Assembly: GCF_015687155.1 (NCBI RefSeq)
Contig: NZ_JADPQF010000002.1
Span: 496,001 to 560,000 of the forward strand
Direction of reading: 5' to 3'
Source of the DNA: Aliikangiella sp. G2MR2-5
Lineage (GTDB): Bacteria; Pseudomonadota; Gammaproteobacteria; Enterobacterales; Kangiellaceae
DNA: 64,000 nucleotides
Below, in pieces: positions 9,475-18,881 of the stretch. The notes below the pieces were generated by a model that saw nothing but the letters and a program-made list of their open reading frames with translations, did not search any database and was not told the DNA's origin. A program made the translations under genes and the position numbers. Position 1 is the first letter of the stretch. The number at the start of each line of letters is the position of its first letter.

Positions 9475-9891
9475 TTAATGTATTTCAATTTGTTTAACCT
9501 GCTTTTCTGGCTCTACTTTGGGCAGGCTCAAGATCAGAACACCATCCCTATTTTCTGCTTTAATCGCATTCGCATTCACATTTTCCGGTAAAGAGAAACT
9601 GCGAGAAAAACTACCATAAAAACGTTCGATTCGATGATGTTTTTTATCCTCGATTTCAGACTTACGCTCACCACTGATTGATAAGATATTATTGTCCAGC
9701 GAAACTTTGATATCATCTTTAGGTACGCCGGCAAGCTCTGCTTTAATAACAAAAGCTTCTTCATTCTCGGTAATATCTACTCTTGGCTGCCAGTCGGAAC
9801 TACCTTTTTGGCCTCCGGTCGCGAGCGATTGGTTATAAGTATTCAACCAGGAATCCAGTTCCTTGAAGGGATTAAAATTTACTAGGTTCAT
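9475..9891 (-). CDS. Hsp20-family small heat shock protein (alpha-crystallin domain)
   Basis: The 138-residue protein is an ATP-independent holdase that binds unfolding proteins. The alpha-crystallin domain spans about residues 35-130, with the diagnostic AELAGVPKDDIKVSL and ILSISGERKSE strands. The C-terminal KQIEIH contains the I-x-I motif used for oligomer assembly. A strong GAGGAG ribosome binding site lies just before the start. A sigma-32 promoter is likely by family, but I could not identify a convincing one by eye. Confidence 0.94.
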   Translation of the reverse strand: MNLVNFNPFKELDSWLNTYNQSLATGGQKGSSDWQPRVDITENEEAFVIKAELAGVPKDDIKVSLDNNILSISGERKSEIEDKKHHRIERFYGSFSRSFSLPENVNANAIKAENRDGVLILSLPKVEPEKQVKQIEIH

Positions 9892-10187
9892 TGTACTCTC
9901 CTCAGAAAAATATCATTCACAACCTGACTAATCTTGCGCTCCGCAAAATACGACCATTGGCAGCGACAAGCCATGCATTAAACTGTCTGAGCAAAAAAAA
10001 CAAAACCGGTTTTATATCCTTTGCTGTTGAAACTTATATAAGGTCGGGCAAAATATTTTCAAGTATTTTTTTGAATTTTTTTCAAATATCAGGTTATAGT
10101 AGCGATATAGGCTGGAAGTAGTAATGAGTATTTTTGAAAGAGATATATCAATAAAAAATAATAGTACTGTATTCTGAGGGAGGTTAC

Positions 10188-10994
10188 ATGGCCGAGACAG
10201 CAAAGCGAGTGGACAAGCATGAGTTGCCATTCGTCGCACCTTGTAATGACTTACCGCTTTTTTCGGCGGTCGAATGGATTAAGTCAGGCTGGAAGGACTT
10301 TAAAAGCGCGCCAACCATCAGTTTATACTTTGGAGCCTTTTTTACCTTACTAAGCTATTTGCTTACTTATCTCAGCTGGCAATGGGGTGGTGCGATTCTT
10401 CTCTTTAGTCTGCTTTCCGGTTTTGTATTTATGGCTCCAGCTATGGCACTTGGACTTTACTCAGTCAGCCACCAAATAAATGCAGGTTACAAACCAAAAG
10501 TTGCTTACTGTTTGCGTGAGGGAAAACGCCACCTTGGTAATGAAATGATTTATTCATTTGTTCTACTGATTATTTTTCTTATCTGGGTAAGAGCAGGCTC
10601 AGCTTTACATATTTTTTTCCCAATGAATACTGATTCACATATCAGTGATTTTATTGCCTTTTTCTCCATCGGTTCAGTGGTTGGTTCTATTTTTGCGCTA
10701 ATCGTTTTTAGTGCAAGCGCTTTTTCTCTGCCGATGATGCTGGATAGAAAAGCAGATGCCATCACCGCAGTTCTCACCAGTGTCAATGCTGTAAAGAAAA
10801 ACAAGATGGCTCTCATGATCTGGGCAAGCACCATCGTCTTATCTTTATTAGTTTGCCTAATTACTGCGTATATCGCGATGTTGGTCATTATGCCGGTTAT
10901 TGGCTACGCTACCTGGCATGGATACAAACAGACTATCCAACCGGATTTGTGGCCAAAAAATAAAAAGCTTAATGATTCAAATCCTGGAGATTGA
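10188..10994 (+). CDS. DUF2189 integral membrane protein
   Basis: The 268-residue protein has about six hydrophobic segments and the DUF2189 signature near the start (WIKSGWKDFKSAP, residues 30-42). Its function is unknown; members are predicted inner-membrane proteins. A near-perfect ribosome binding site (GAGGGAGGT) precedes the ATG at 10188. The gene is divergent from hsp20 across 296 bases containing a TTTGAA/TTCAAA palindrome at 10070-10086, and convergent with the MoxR operon. Confidence 0.85.
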   Translation: MAETAKRVDKHELPFVAPCNDLPLFSAVEWIKSGWKDFKSAPTISLYFGAFFTLLSYLLTYLSWQWGGAILLFSLLSGFVFMAPAMALGLYSVSHQINAGYKPKVAYCLREGKRHLGNEMIYSFVLLIIFLIWVRAGSALHIFFPMNTDSHISDFIAFFSIGSVVGSIFALIVFSASAFSLPMMLDRKADAITAVLTSVNAVKKNKMALMIWASTIVLSLLVCLITAYIAMLVIMPVIGYATWHGYKQTIQPDLWPKNKKLNDSNPGD

Positions 10995-11020
10995 GAAAAA
11001 TCGATTAAAATTAATGGCGC

Positions 11021-12364
11021 CTAAAGTCGCCCGCTTCGCTTAATATCAAAATATTGGTTGACCATATTGACCATCAAATTTTTTGGCAAACTATCTACTG
11101 CAATGATCCCATCATGTGCTAACTGCTGATGAAGCTTTTCTCTTTGCTGTAGATAATCCTGCGTTTTTGCATACTTGAGTGCATCATCCAGTTGATAAAC
11201 CTTTTCACTACTCACATCTTCGAGCACTTGTTCTTTAAGGTTAGCGAGCATGACCAGGTGATGTCTCTTTAACAGGGAAACAGCCGTTTTTAATTCGTAT
11301 TGATCTTCAGTTCGAACGTTGGAAACGATTACAATGAGCGAACGCTTTTTAAATTGTTGGTTGATAGACTCCGCTGCTCCAACAAGATCGGAAGCACGAT
11401 TGGCGGGATGGAGATCGTAAACTTGATTGAGCATGGTACTAATAGCTGCAGGTCCTTTGCGAGGTAAGAGAAACTGATCTTTCGCGCCAAAAATTTTTAA
11501 CCCAACGGCATCTCCTTGTCGTAGAGCGATTGACGATACCAATAGTGTTGCATTCAGAGCTTGATCAAAATGTGACAGCTCACCATCTTTCGTACGCATT
11601 CTTCTTCCTGAATCAAGCAAAAAAATGATATTTTGATCGCGCTCCTGCTGATAATCTTTTGAAATAAGTTTTCGCAAACGTGAAGTAGCGCGCCAATCAA
11701 TCTGTCGCAAATTATCCCCTGTTCGATACTCTCTCAGCTGGTGAAACTCCAGACCGTCGCCTCTTTGCTGCCTTTGACGAATTCCCAATTGAATAGTCTT
11801 TTGCTCCGTTGCTAATAAGACGTACTGATTGATTGCTCGATAATTGGGGTAGACTTTGGAAAATGTCTCACAATCGACAAAAATTCTACGTCGCAAGAAG
11901 CCAAACTGTGAAGTTAACCAGATCTCGCATTGCTTAATTGAAAGTCCACCGCGCTCAACGGCCTTGATCTGGTAATTCAACACGGCAGTTTCAGCACTGC
12001 CTAATACGACTTTCGTCGGGAGACCCTTGGCCCTACAAAATTCAGGTAAATGCTCAATTACTTCTAATTCAATTCTTCGATCAAACGGGTTATTAATAGT
12101 AAGTACCACCTCACTAAAACAGTTCACCGGCAAAGTTTGCGAAATATCTCGATCAACTTTAAATTTTTTTGATCTGGAAACCGACAAGAATTCAAATATC
12201 AGCAAGGCAACCATGAGTATCGCCATAAGATACCACAAATCACTGAACCAGTTTTCGACAACAGTTTTCTTTTGCCAATAATTGTTAAGCCTCAACAGGG
12301 CTTCGACCAAAGCAACTGTTAGCCATACAGAAAGTAGCCAGAAAAATCGAGAAGTCAGTTTCAT
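11021..12364 (-). CDS. DUF58 (VWA-like) protein, last gene of the MoxR operon
   Basis: The 447-residue protein has two N-terminal membrane segments (about 7-24 and 43-62) followed by a large domain. The DUF58 signature (EFHQLREYRTGDNLRQIDW) is clear, and a von Willebrand A-type fold with FLLDSGRRM supplies a partial metal-binding site. DUF58 proteins are almost always partnered with MoxR ATPases and are thought to recruit substrates to them, which is known for the family only in outline. It starts 8 bases after the MoxR stop codon and is cotranscribed with it. Confidence 0.88.
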   Translation of the reverse strand: MKLTSRFFWLLSVWLTVALVEALLRLNNYWQKKTVVENWFSDLWYLMAILMVALLIFEFLSVSRSKKFKVDRDISQTLPVNCFSEVVLTINNPFDRRIELEVIEHLPEFCRAKGLPTKVVLGSAETAVLNYQIKAVERGGLSIKQCEIWLTSQFGFLRRRIFVDCETFSKVYPNYRAINQYVLLATEQKTIQLGIRQRQQRGDGLEFHQLREYRTGDNLRQIDWRATSRLRKLISKDYQQERDQNIIFLLDSGRRMRTKDGELSHFDQALNATLLVSSIALRQGDAVGLKIFGAKDQFLLPRKGPAAISTMLNQVYDLHPANRASDLVGAAESINQQFKKRSLIVIVSNVRTEDQYELKTAVSLLKRHHLVMLANLKEQVLEDVSSEKVYQLDDALKYAKTQDYLQQREKLHQQLAHDGIIAVDSLPKNLMVNMVNQYFDIKRSGRL

Positions 12365-12372
12365 GTAAGCGG

Positions 12373-13467
12373 TTACTCTCTTGGCGCGGCCACTTGCGCT
12401 AACAAATCACTAATAACCTGGGTAATACTGATCCCCTCTATTTCCAACTCTGCGGAAAGAACAATCCGGTGACGTAAAACAGGTAGAGCAACCGACTTGA
12501 TTTCATCAGGGCTGATAAAATCACTTCCTCTAACCAGCGCTAATGCCCTGGCTGCACGTATCAGCGCGATTGAAGCTCGCGGACTTGCTCCCATTTGAAC
12601 ACCAGACCAATCTCTTGAAGCCGCTACAATGTTGACCGCATATTCAAACAAGGAGTCATCCACTTTAATATTCGCCGCAACCTTTTGAAGTTGCAATATA
12701 GACTCGGGAGAAGTAATTGCTTCTATTTCGCGCATAAGTGCTGAGTCATCCACTTCCCCTTCGGTAAGAATTTTTACCAGTTTCACCTCATCTTTTAAGT
12801 CAGGATAGCCAATATGAACATTCATTAAAAAACGATCAAGCTCAGCTTCCGGGAGCGGGTAGGTTCCCTCCTGTTCTAAAGGATTTTGAGTCGCTAAAAC
12901 CATAAAAGGGTCACTTACCGGATGTGACTTGCCTTCGATGGTGATTTTCTTTTCCTGCATTACTTCAAGCAAAGCAGATTGCGTTTTAGCCGGTGCTCGA
13001 TTGATTTCATCCGCCAATAAGAGATTAGTAAATGCAGGCCCTTTCCTTAATCGAAACTTTTCACTTTTTGGGTCAAACATTGCGTGCCCAGTAACATCAC
13101 TAGGCATCAAATCGGGAGTAAACTGGATACGAGAAAACTCACCATCAAAACTTTTTGCAATCGAACGAACAAGTAAAGTTTTTCCAAGTCCCGGAACACC
13201 TTCAATCAAAAGATGACCAGCAGCAATCAGACAGGTTAGAGCCATTTCAACAGTCTCTTCTTGACCGATCAGTGCTCGATTAACGTTGTCCTTCAAGCGA
13301 TTAGCTAACTCTACTGCTTGTTCAAATGATTCGCTCGGAAAACTGCCAACTTTTATATCATCATGATTGTTTTCGTCTGACCCGGCTTCTTCACTGATAA
13401 CATTATCCATAGCGTTCGACGCCTCTGACTTTACAGTCGATTCTGTATTGTTATTTAATTCACTCAT
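12373..13467 (-). CDS. MoxR-family AAA+ ATPase
   Basis: The 364-residue protein is a AAA+ ATPase of the MoxR clade, chaperone-like factors used to activate or insert metals into partner complexes. Walker A is GVPGLGKT (90-97) and Walker B LLLADEIN (149-156); LATQNPLEQEGTYPLPEAE is the characteristic sensor/loop region and SPRASIALIRAARAL the sensor 2 helix. The first 40 residues are an acidic, low-complexity extension. The ATG overlaps the stop of the DUF4350 gene by four bases (ATGA), so translation is coupled. Confidence 0.93.
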   Translation of the reverse strand: MSELNNNTESTVKSEASNAMDNVISEEAGSDENNHDDIKVGSFPSESFEQAVELANRLKDNVNRALIGQEETVEMALTCLIAAGHLLIEGVPGLGKTLLVRSIAKSFDGEFSRIQFTPDLMPSDVTGHAMFDPKSEKFRLRKGPAFTNLLLADEINRAPAKTQSALLEVMQEKKITIEGKSHPVSDPFMVLATQNPLEQEGTYPLPEAELDRFLMNVHIGYPDLKDEVKLVKILTEGEVDDSALMREIEAITSPESILQLQKVAANIKVDDSLFEYAVNIVAASRDWSGVQMGASPRASIALIRAARALALVRGSDFISPDEIKSVALPVLRHRIVLSAELEIEGISITQVISDLLAQVAAPRE

Positions 13468-14612
13468 AAGTGTTTCCTAATCTGCTGAATCAGTATTATT
13501 TTTTCAAGAAAGCTTTCGTGATTTTGATTTTCTATTTCAAATAAACTGGAAATTCTATCTCGCTCGATCCCCGTATGCTGAGCTATTTTGTCAAGCTGTT
13601 TAGCAGGTGTTAATCGAGCATATCCATAGCTTACTCTAGTCATTTGTTGATGAATAATATCCATTAAACTTTGTATCAGCTGTTGCCCTTTATCGAGACG
13701 ATAATCAAACTCGGCAGCAGCATGAACATGCTGCATTATCTCTCGATTAATCGGTTTGTCATCCTCTGTTTTGGCTCCTTTTCGCCACAAACTGCTCAAG
13801 AAAATAGATAGTAATATGGCCAAAACCGAAATAGAAACTGTAGTGGCATGCTTGAATGCCAGGCTCAATAGCGATGGCTGAACGCGGCTATAGAGCAACC
13901 AGGTTTTATCCGAATTTCCAATCAGCTGAACTAAAAACATGGCATGATCAAACTGATCAATTCGATTATTGTGCCAAATACTGAAATCGACAGTAATAGT
14001 AATCAGTCCACTTTCTAACTGATATTGAATCAGTTGGTCAGCGTACTCGGTACCTGCGACAAAAGATGCTTCTCCCGATGTATCTTCAATATAACCACTC
14101 GAATTAAAATGCACCTGAGTACTTTCATCAAACTCGCTAAAGGTAAACTCTGACAAGGCCTCATCATCACTTTCTGGTACATAGTTATCTGGATAGTAAC
14201 GTAGCCCCAACTCATCTAGAAAAATATCGCGACTAGACTCAAGTTCATAGTCAAATGCTTCAGTGGCTAGTAAAACCAGATTCCCCCCCTGCTTTACCCA
14301 CTCGATCATTATCTCTTTGATTCGACTACTCATGCCAACTCGGGACGAATTAATAATCACCGTATCGTATTGGCCTAGTTCTTCTTCAAAAAGTTTATAA
14401 TTATTGCGAGTCTCTAGTTGAATACCCCGCAACCTAAGAAATCGTTGAGCCGCCAAAAATGGATTTCGACGAGCTTCCTGACTATATCCCGTAGATCTTT
14501 CATATGATGTTTTTTCGAAATTATGAAAGTACCAGCGCGCAATGAAGGCCGCGAATAGAGCCACAATAGAGAAAATAATAACAGGAAGTGAAACCTTTAG
14601 ATGAGCTTTCAT
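13464..14612 (-). CDS. DUF4350-domain membrane protein
   Basis: The 382-residue protein has a membrane segment at about 9-27, then a periplasm-facing region with the DUF4350 features (RRNPFLAAQRFLRLRG and a GGNLVLLATEAFDYE segment resembling a glutamine-amidotransferase-like fold). A second membrane segment lies near 255-272 and a cytoplasmic C-terminal region follows. Function is unknown, but it regularly stands between DUF4129 and MoxR genes. Start and stop overlap both neighbours by four bases, which implies a tightly coupled operon. Confidence 0.82.
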   Translation of the reverse strand: MKAHLKVSLPVIIFSIVALFAAFIARWYFHNFEKTSYERSTGYSQEARRNPFLAAQRFLRLRGIQLETRNNYKLFEEELGQYDTVIINSSRVGMSSRIKEIMIEWVKQGGNLVLLATEAFDYELESSRDIFLDELGLRYYPDNYVPESDDEALSEFTFSEFDESTQVHFNSSGYIEDTSGEASFVAGTEYADQLIQYQLESGLITITVDFSIWHNNRIDQFDHAMFLVQLIGNSDKTWLLYSRVQPSLLSLAFKHATTVSISVLAILLSIFLSSLWRKGAKTEDDKPINREIMQHVHAAAEFDYRLDKGQQLIQSLMDIIHQQMTRVSYGYARLTPAKQLDKIAQHTGIERDRISSLFEIENQNHESFLEKIILIQQIRKHL

Positions 14613-16240
14613 AATCCTGCTCCCATCTTTGATTCAGGAGCTGCCATCTGAGAAATTTTAAGCGGCCATTGCTGGCATAACTGTAGGACTTTTTCCTTTT
14701 CAGGCATTAAGTGAGCATATGCCAGTTTTCGCCAGACGCCTGTTAGTTCGACCGATATTTCTAATTGCTCACCATTGGCATAGGGCTTTATCTTTCTCAA
14801 GCATTCAAGTTCAGTATCACCTTCTTTAATAACAACAGCAGAGTTCTCGATAAACCAGATTAAAGTAGCTCGATAAAGCAAGCTAACGCCTTGCCTGACA
14901 TCTCCTTTTTCAATTAGTGTTGCAGCAACATTCCATGGCTTATCCGGTAACGATTCATTCCGCATGTCAAGACCGAATAACTGTCTTGGCTTTGCCTTAC
15001 CAGTATTTGTCTTTGGCTTAATGCCGTTGATAAATTTTCCATACTTGGCGATCAGGAAGATCACAATTAAGACGACAAAAACCCATAAAGCAAACTCCAC
15101 GACAAAGGAAATCAACCTTCCGATAGCATTCCATAGATTATAATAGGCAGGTTCCCTGTCCCGATATTCTTTAACTTTTTTACCACTATCTCTTCGTCGA
15201 TCAAAATAGATACGTTCTTTACCACCAAAGTCTTCACTTCCTTTGATCACTGTAATCTGTTCTTTAGCGAGTTGATGAGCACTTTTATTATTCGAAACTT
15301 TCTCGGCGTCCATATTCAACTGCTTAAGAATATCAGTTAGCTCTGATTCACTTTCCGTTACCGCCAATTTTTTTTGAGCTGCAGCACCCTCTTCTGCTAG
15401 TAGCTTCTGACTGTTCATCGGGTTTAAAAGGCCAATAAAGATTACAAAGCAAGTAATACTGGCGAGCCTGACGGTTCGATGCTTTTCTACCTCGCCTAAT
15501 CGCTTTGCCAACCGGCGGAATGCCAGTTCAACATCCCATGCCTCTAGCAATGTTCGCTGATTCAAGTATATAGAAAAGCCTGCGGCCACATAAAATGGCG
15601 CGATCAAACTCATTGAAAGGTAGCTAATTAAGTTCAGTAGATGAGCAATAACACCTTCTTCCGACTCAAATGCAACCCACTCGTAAATTTCAATATTTTC
15701 AGTAAAAGGAGCTGGAAGTAACAAATAGACAAGTGAGAGAAAAGCAAAATAGAACAGCATCTCAGACATTGAAAATAAAATAGTCAACCAGACAGTACCA
15801 CCAGAGCCTGCAGAATGAATAACTTTAATTCTCTGCCCTCTCTTAGCTCCTTTTAACCCCTCCAATTGAATAACGGGAAGATCGAGTGAGCGAGTAAAAC
15901 TTAGCCTGCGCCATGTAAGACTGGCAAACCACTGAATTATTGCTAACTTAAAAAAAGCTTTGACGCAGTCCTTTATGGTTAACCTTTCTCCAAATAAATC
16001 CCGGCTAAGAAAATGCAATAATGGCCTTTCCCATAGTGGTTTTAGTAACCAGAAAATAATGATAACCCAAAATGGATCTGCTCGAAAAATTGCGGAAAGC
16101 AATATAAATACGGGGAAAGTGATAATAAACCAGATGGCGTACAGTTGCTTGCTATGCTTTTGAACCATCGCGATCCCAAGGTCGATCGCCTCCCATTGTT
16201 TTCTAGGCCTGATTTTGGCGGTAACTTTCTCCAGATCCAT
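14609..16240 (-). CDS. DUF4129-domain multi-pass membrane protein
   Basis: The 543-residue protein has several hydrophobic segments in the first 290 residues, a charged extracytoplasmic stretch at about 290-385, one more membrane helix near 388-412, and the C-terminal DUF4129 domain (LYRATLIWFIENSAVVIKEG and TGVWRKLAYA). DUF4129 also forms the C terminus of some transglutaminase-like membrane proteins; no transglutaminase core is present here. It is the central membrane component of the MoxR operon; its biochemical role is unknown. Confidence 0.8.
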   Translation of the reverse strand: MDLEKVTAKIRPRKQWEAIDLGIAMVQKHSKQLYAIWFIITFPVFILLSAIFRADPFWVIIIFWLLKPLWERPLLHFLSRDLFGERLTIKDCVKAFFKLAIIQWFASLTWRRLSFTRSLDLPVIQLEGLKGAKRGQRIKVIHSAGSGGTVWLTILFSMSEMLFYFAFLSLVYLLLPAPFTENIEIYEWVAFESEEGVIAHLLNLISYLSMSLIAPFYVAAGFSIYLNQRTLLEAWDVELAFRRLAKRLGEVEKHRTVRLASITCFVIFIGLLNPMNSQKLLAEEGAAAQKKLAVTESESELTDILKQLNMDAEKVSNNKSAHQLAKEQITVIKGSEDFGGKERIYFDRRRDSGKKVKEYRDREPAYYNLWNAIGRLISFVVEFALWVFVVLIVIFLIAKYGKFINGIKPKTNTGKAKPRQLFGLDMRNESLPDKPWNVAATLIEKGDVRQGVSLLYRATLIWFIENSAVVIKEGDTELECLRKIKPYANGEQLEISVELTGVWRKLAYAHLMPEKEKVLQLCQQWPLKISQMAAPESKMGAGL

Positions 16241-16249
16241 AGAAACCTC

Positions 16250-17224
16250 TTAAACTCTTCTTCCGGCTAAAGTCAGGTAAAGAATAATGAATAGCCAGCC
16301 CGCCAGGCCAACCCAGTATTTTACTGAGGGAGTGATGCTCGAGCTTGATGACCAAAAAGCTTCAACGAATGCAGCAACAATAAGCAATACGATTGCCCCG
16401 TAGACCAATGACATCGCACTTCGTCCGGCATTGACCAGCGCCTGTTTGCGAGTGAAGTTTCCCGGAGCGATAACGGCCCAACCTAACTGCAGTCCAGCGG
16501 CACCAGATAGGACAATACCGGTAAGTTCATATGAGGAGTGTCCCGCGACAAATGCATAGAAGGTTTGCTGATAACCGATATTGATAATATGCGCATCAAT
16601 TGCGCCAAAAAAGACACCGTTGTATATCAGGAAGAAAAGTGTTCCCAAAGTTGCTAGTATTCCACCTGCAAAAGATTGAAATGCAATACCAATATTATTT
16701 TTGATATAGAAGCCAAACATCATAAAGTCAGTATCAGATTGTCTTTCTCGACCGATATGATTAAGTGACGGATCATACATTGATTCAATGCGAGCAACTG
16801 AGTCTGGGTCAATAACGGAATAAACAAGTTCAGGGAATAGTAAGGTAATAAAAAAAACAGTTAACGCTGGAAGGTAGAAAATTAGAGTAGCAGTCCATAC
16901 AAATTTTGATTGTTCTCGAACTGCTCTCGGAAACCCAACCAATATAAACTGATAGATACGATGAAAGAGACCAGAGCGTTTTTGATAAAATGTTTGGTGT
17001 CCTGAAAAAACTAGAGCCTGTAATCGTTGAATCAGTTGAGGACTATATTGACGCTCTCTTGCCAGAGAAAGGCAATAACACAGCAGGCGATAATTATCGG
17101 CAAATCCGTTTAACGTTAAAGAGTGCTGTTTACGTTTCCGCCAACTTCCTTTTGCTAGTTGAATTTGTTTCTCAAATTCATTCCACTGAGGGTTGTATCG
17201 AAGCTCAAACTCTTCCTGTCTCAT
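16250..17224 (-). CDS. SpoIIM/DUF95-family membrane protein
   Basis: The 324-residue protein has a soluble N-terminal region of about 110 residues and then several membrane helices. The segments NNIGIAFQSFAGGILATLGT and FVAGHSSYELTGIVLSGAAG are typical of the stage II sporulation protein M family (DUF95), widespread in non-sporulating bacteria beside RDD and MoxR genes. It is translated as the second gene of this operon, 9 bases after the RDD gene. Confidence 0.87.
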   Translation of the reverse strand: MRQEEFELRYNPQWNEFEKQIQLAKGSWRKRKQHSLTLNGFADNYRLLCYCLSLARERQYSPQLIQRLQALVFSGHQTFYQKRSGLFHRIYQFILVGFPRAVREQSKFVWTATLIFYLPALTVFFITLLFPELVYSVIDPDSVARIESMYDPSLNHIGRERQSDTDFMMFGFYIKNNIGIAFQSFAGGILATLGTLFFLIYNGVFFGAIDAHIINIGYQQTFYAFVAGHSSYELTGIVLSGAAGLQLGWAVIAPGNFTRKQALVNAGRSAMSLVYGAIVLLIVAAFVEAFWSSSSSITPSVKYWVGLAGWLFIILYLTLAGRRV

Positions 17225-17233
17225 CCCTCACTC

Positions 17234-17929
17234 CTATCCGTGACCACGTAGCCATTTCGCTATACGACTGAGTTGAGTCACAGCACTTTCACTATTTGCT
17301 TTTAATTTACTCTGATCCAGCCAGGGAGAAAGAATACCCGCTAGCTCCCGGTTACGCGCATCACTCATACGATTCAGGCGATCAGCATATGCGATAATCG
17401 CACTCTGTTCATCAAGCGTAAGAGATTCTTTCGGTGCCAGACCATCAACCCTGTCTCGCTTACCTGGCACTATTGTTTGCTGCTTATGAATAACCAAAGT
17501 CCCGGCAGTCATATCACCGAGGCGTTTAAAGTCTCGATTTAGTAGCATACTGATGGCGCCAAACCCCCATAGTGCTGGCAGGAAATCAGCAAATCGCAAC
17601 AGATTTCTGATGATTGATGATGACCAATCAATGGGCGTTCCATCATCATTGACAACGACCAGCTCCATCGCTCTCTTACCCGGGGTTTGTCCATGCCAGA
17701 GAACTTCAAACAAAACAGGATAAAACCATTCAACAAAAAAAATGATGAGCATTATGATACCGGCACCAAAATCTCCGAATATCATGATAAGCCAATAAAA
17801 GATATATATGATCGCACCGCGTGCAAACAAATCAATAATAAAAGCCAGAGCTCGACTCACATAACCTGCAATCGGTAACTCCAGAGTGATCCCTTCCGGG
17901 ACTTCAACTTCGCGGGTGGTATCTAACAT
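17234..17929 (-). CDS. RDD-family membrane protein, first gene of the MoxR operon
   Basis: The 231-residue protein has the RDD domain: the first helix contains R26 and D33 (SRALAFIIDLFARG), followed by two further helices and the GQTPGKRAMELVVV motif. RDD proteins are small transporters or membrane scaffolds of mostly unknown substrate. The AAGGA ribosome binding sequence abuts the ATG directly, which is unusually close; no better in-frame start exists. The operon promoter should lie in 17930-18162. Confidence 0.87.
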   Translation of the reverse strand: MLDTTREVEVPEGITLELPIAGYVSRALAFIIDLFARGAIIYIFYWLIMIFGDFGAGIIMLIIFFVEWFYPVLFEVLWHGQTPGKRAMELVVVNDDGTPIDWSSSIIRNLLRFADFLPALWGFGAISMLLNRDFKRLGDMTAGTLVIHKQQTIVPGKRDRVDGLAPKESLTLDEQSAIIAYADRLNRMSDARNRELAGILSPWLDQSKLKANSESAVTQLSRIAKWLRGHG

Positions 17930-18162
17930 TCCTTGAGGACAAAATTCCTGAACTTAATTTAAACCCTTTGATTTCGGGTGATTAGATATTATCTGAACAA
18001 TGCTAGCAGCTTATTTGGAGGGTGAAAAGTGAATTTTTCTCTAGATCCTTCAGCCCTGTTCCAATAATCTGTTGCGACTCACCAAGTGTTGTTAGATTAC
18101 CCTCCAGTCAAAGTTTGCTACAACAGGGAACCTGACAATCTGTTCAAGTATAAGGATGATAA

Positions 18163-18810
18163 ATGAAATTTAAGTACTTTCTAATTTTGGCGATAACCAT
18201 CGGATACTCAGGCGTAAATATCAACGCTTTTGCCAATCCGAACTCCATTGCGCTAGAAGGTAAATACTTTATTAACTTCGCCACAGGTACAAACTGGTAC
18301 AAATACGATAACAGCGATGCAAGAAGTGAATTACCGGATTCCTTTACCCAACATATGGACAGCTATGATTTAACCGAAAGTGAGTTTGACATAATCAATG
18401 TTAATTTTGCGCTGGGCTATTACATTTCCGACAAAATGAGCGTAAGACTAAATTACAGTGATGGTATTGAACTTGGTTTTTTTGATACTTTATTTGGCGA
18501 TGAAAACTACGACGCAGATATGGACCTTATAGAACTCGATATCAAATATGATATTTTCAATTTTAGTGATAATGCCGCATTGTTTGTCACCGGAGGTCTG
18601 GCTTTACATCAAGTGGATGCAACCATATACGAGCGGGTAGACAGCCAGCGAGTTACCCTTGCATCAGACTCTTTTTCCGAAACAGGTACCAAACTGGGCA
18701 TGGGCTTCCAATGGAATTTTTCTAAACGCTGGGGATTGAAAGCAGGATACTCTCGCCTTGATTACATGTCGTTGAGTCGGCGCTACGCTGTTTTTGAATT
18801 CAGGTTTTAA
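18163..18810 (+). CDS. Small outer-membrane beta-barrel protein
   Basis: The 215-residue protein has a cleavable signal peptide (hydrophobic 6-22, AFAN cleavage region near 25) and alternating hydrophobic strands. It ends in YAVFEFRF, with the terminal aromatic residue recognised by the BAM machinery. The pattern is that of 8-stranded OmpA/OmpW-like barrels. No ligand or function can be assigned. It has its own terminator shared with the convergent fba gene. Confidence 0.8.
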   Translation: MKFKYFLILAITIGYSGVNINAFANPNSIALEGKYFINFATGTNWYKYDNSDARSELPDSFTQHMDSYDLTESEFDIINVNFALGYYISDKMSVRLNYSDGIELGFFDTLFGDENYDADMDLIELDIKYDIFNFSDNAALFVTGGLALHQVDATIYERVDSQRVTLASDSFSETGTKLGMGFQWNFSKRWGLKAGYSRLDYMSLSRRYAVFEFRF

Positions 18811-18832
18811 TTGTAGTAATGCTTACAAAGAT

Positions 18833-18864
18833 AAAAAAGCCGAACATTGGTTCGGCTTTTTTTT
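18833..18864. terminator. Bidirectional intrinsic terminator
   Basis: AAGCCGAAC (18837-18845) pairs with GTTCGGCTT (18850-18858) around a four-base loop, flanked by an A run and a T run. It serves both the outer-membrane barrel gene and the convergent fba gene. Confidence 0.9.
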
Positions 18865-18881
18865 GAGCAAGCTAAAAAGCC

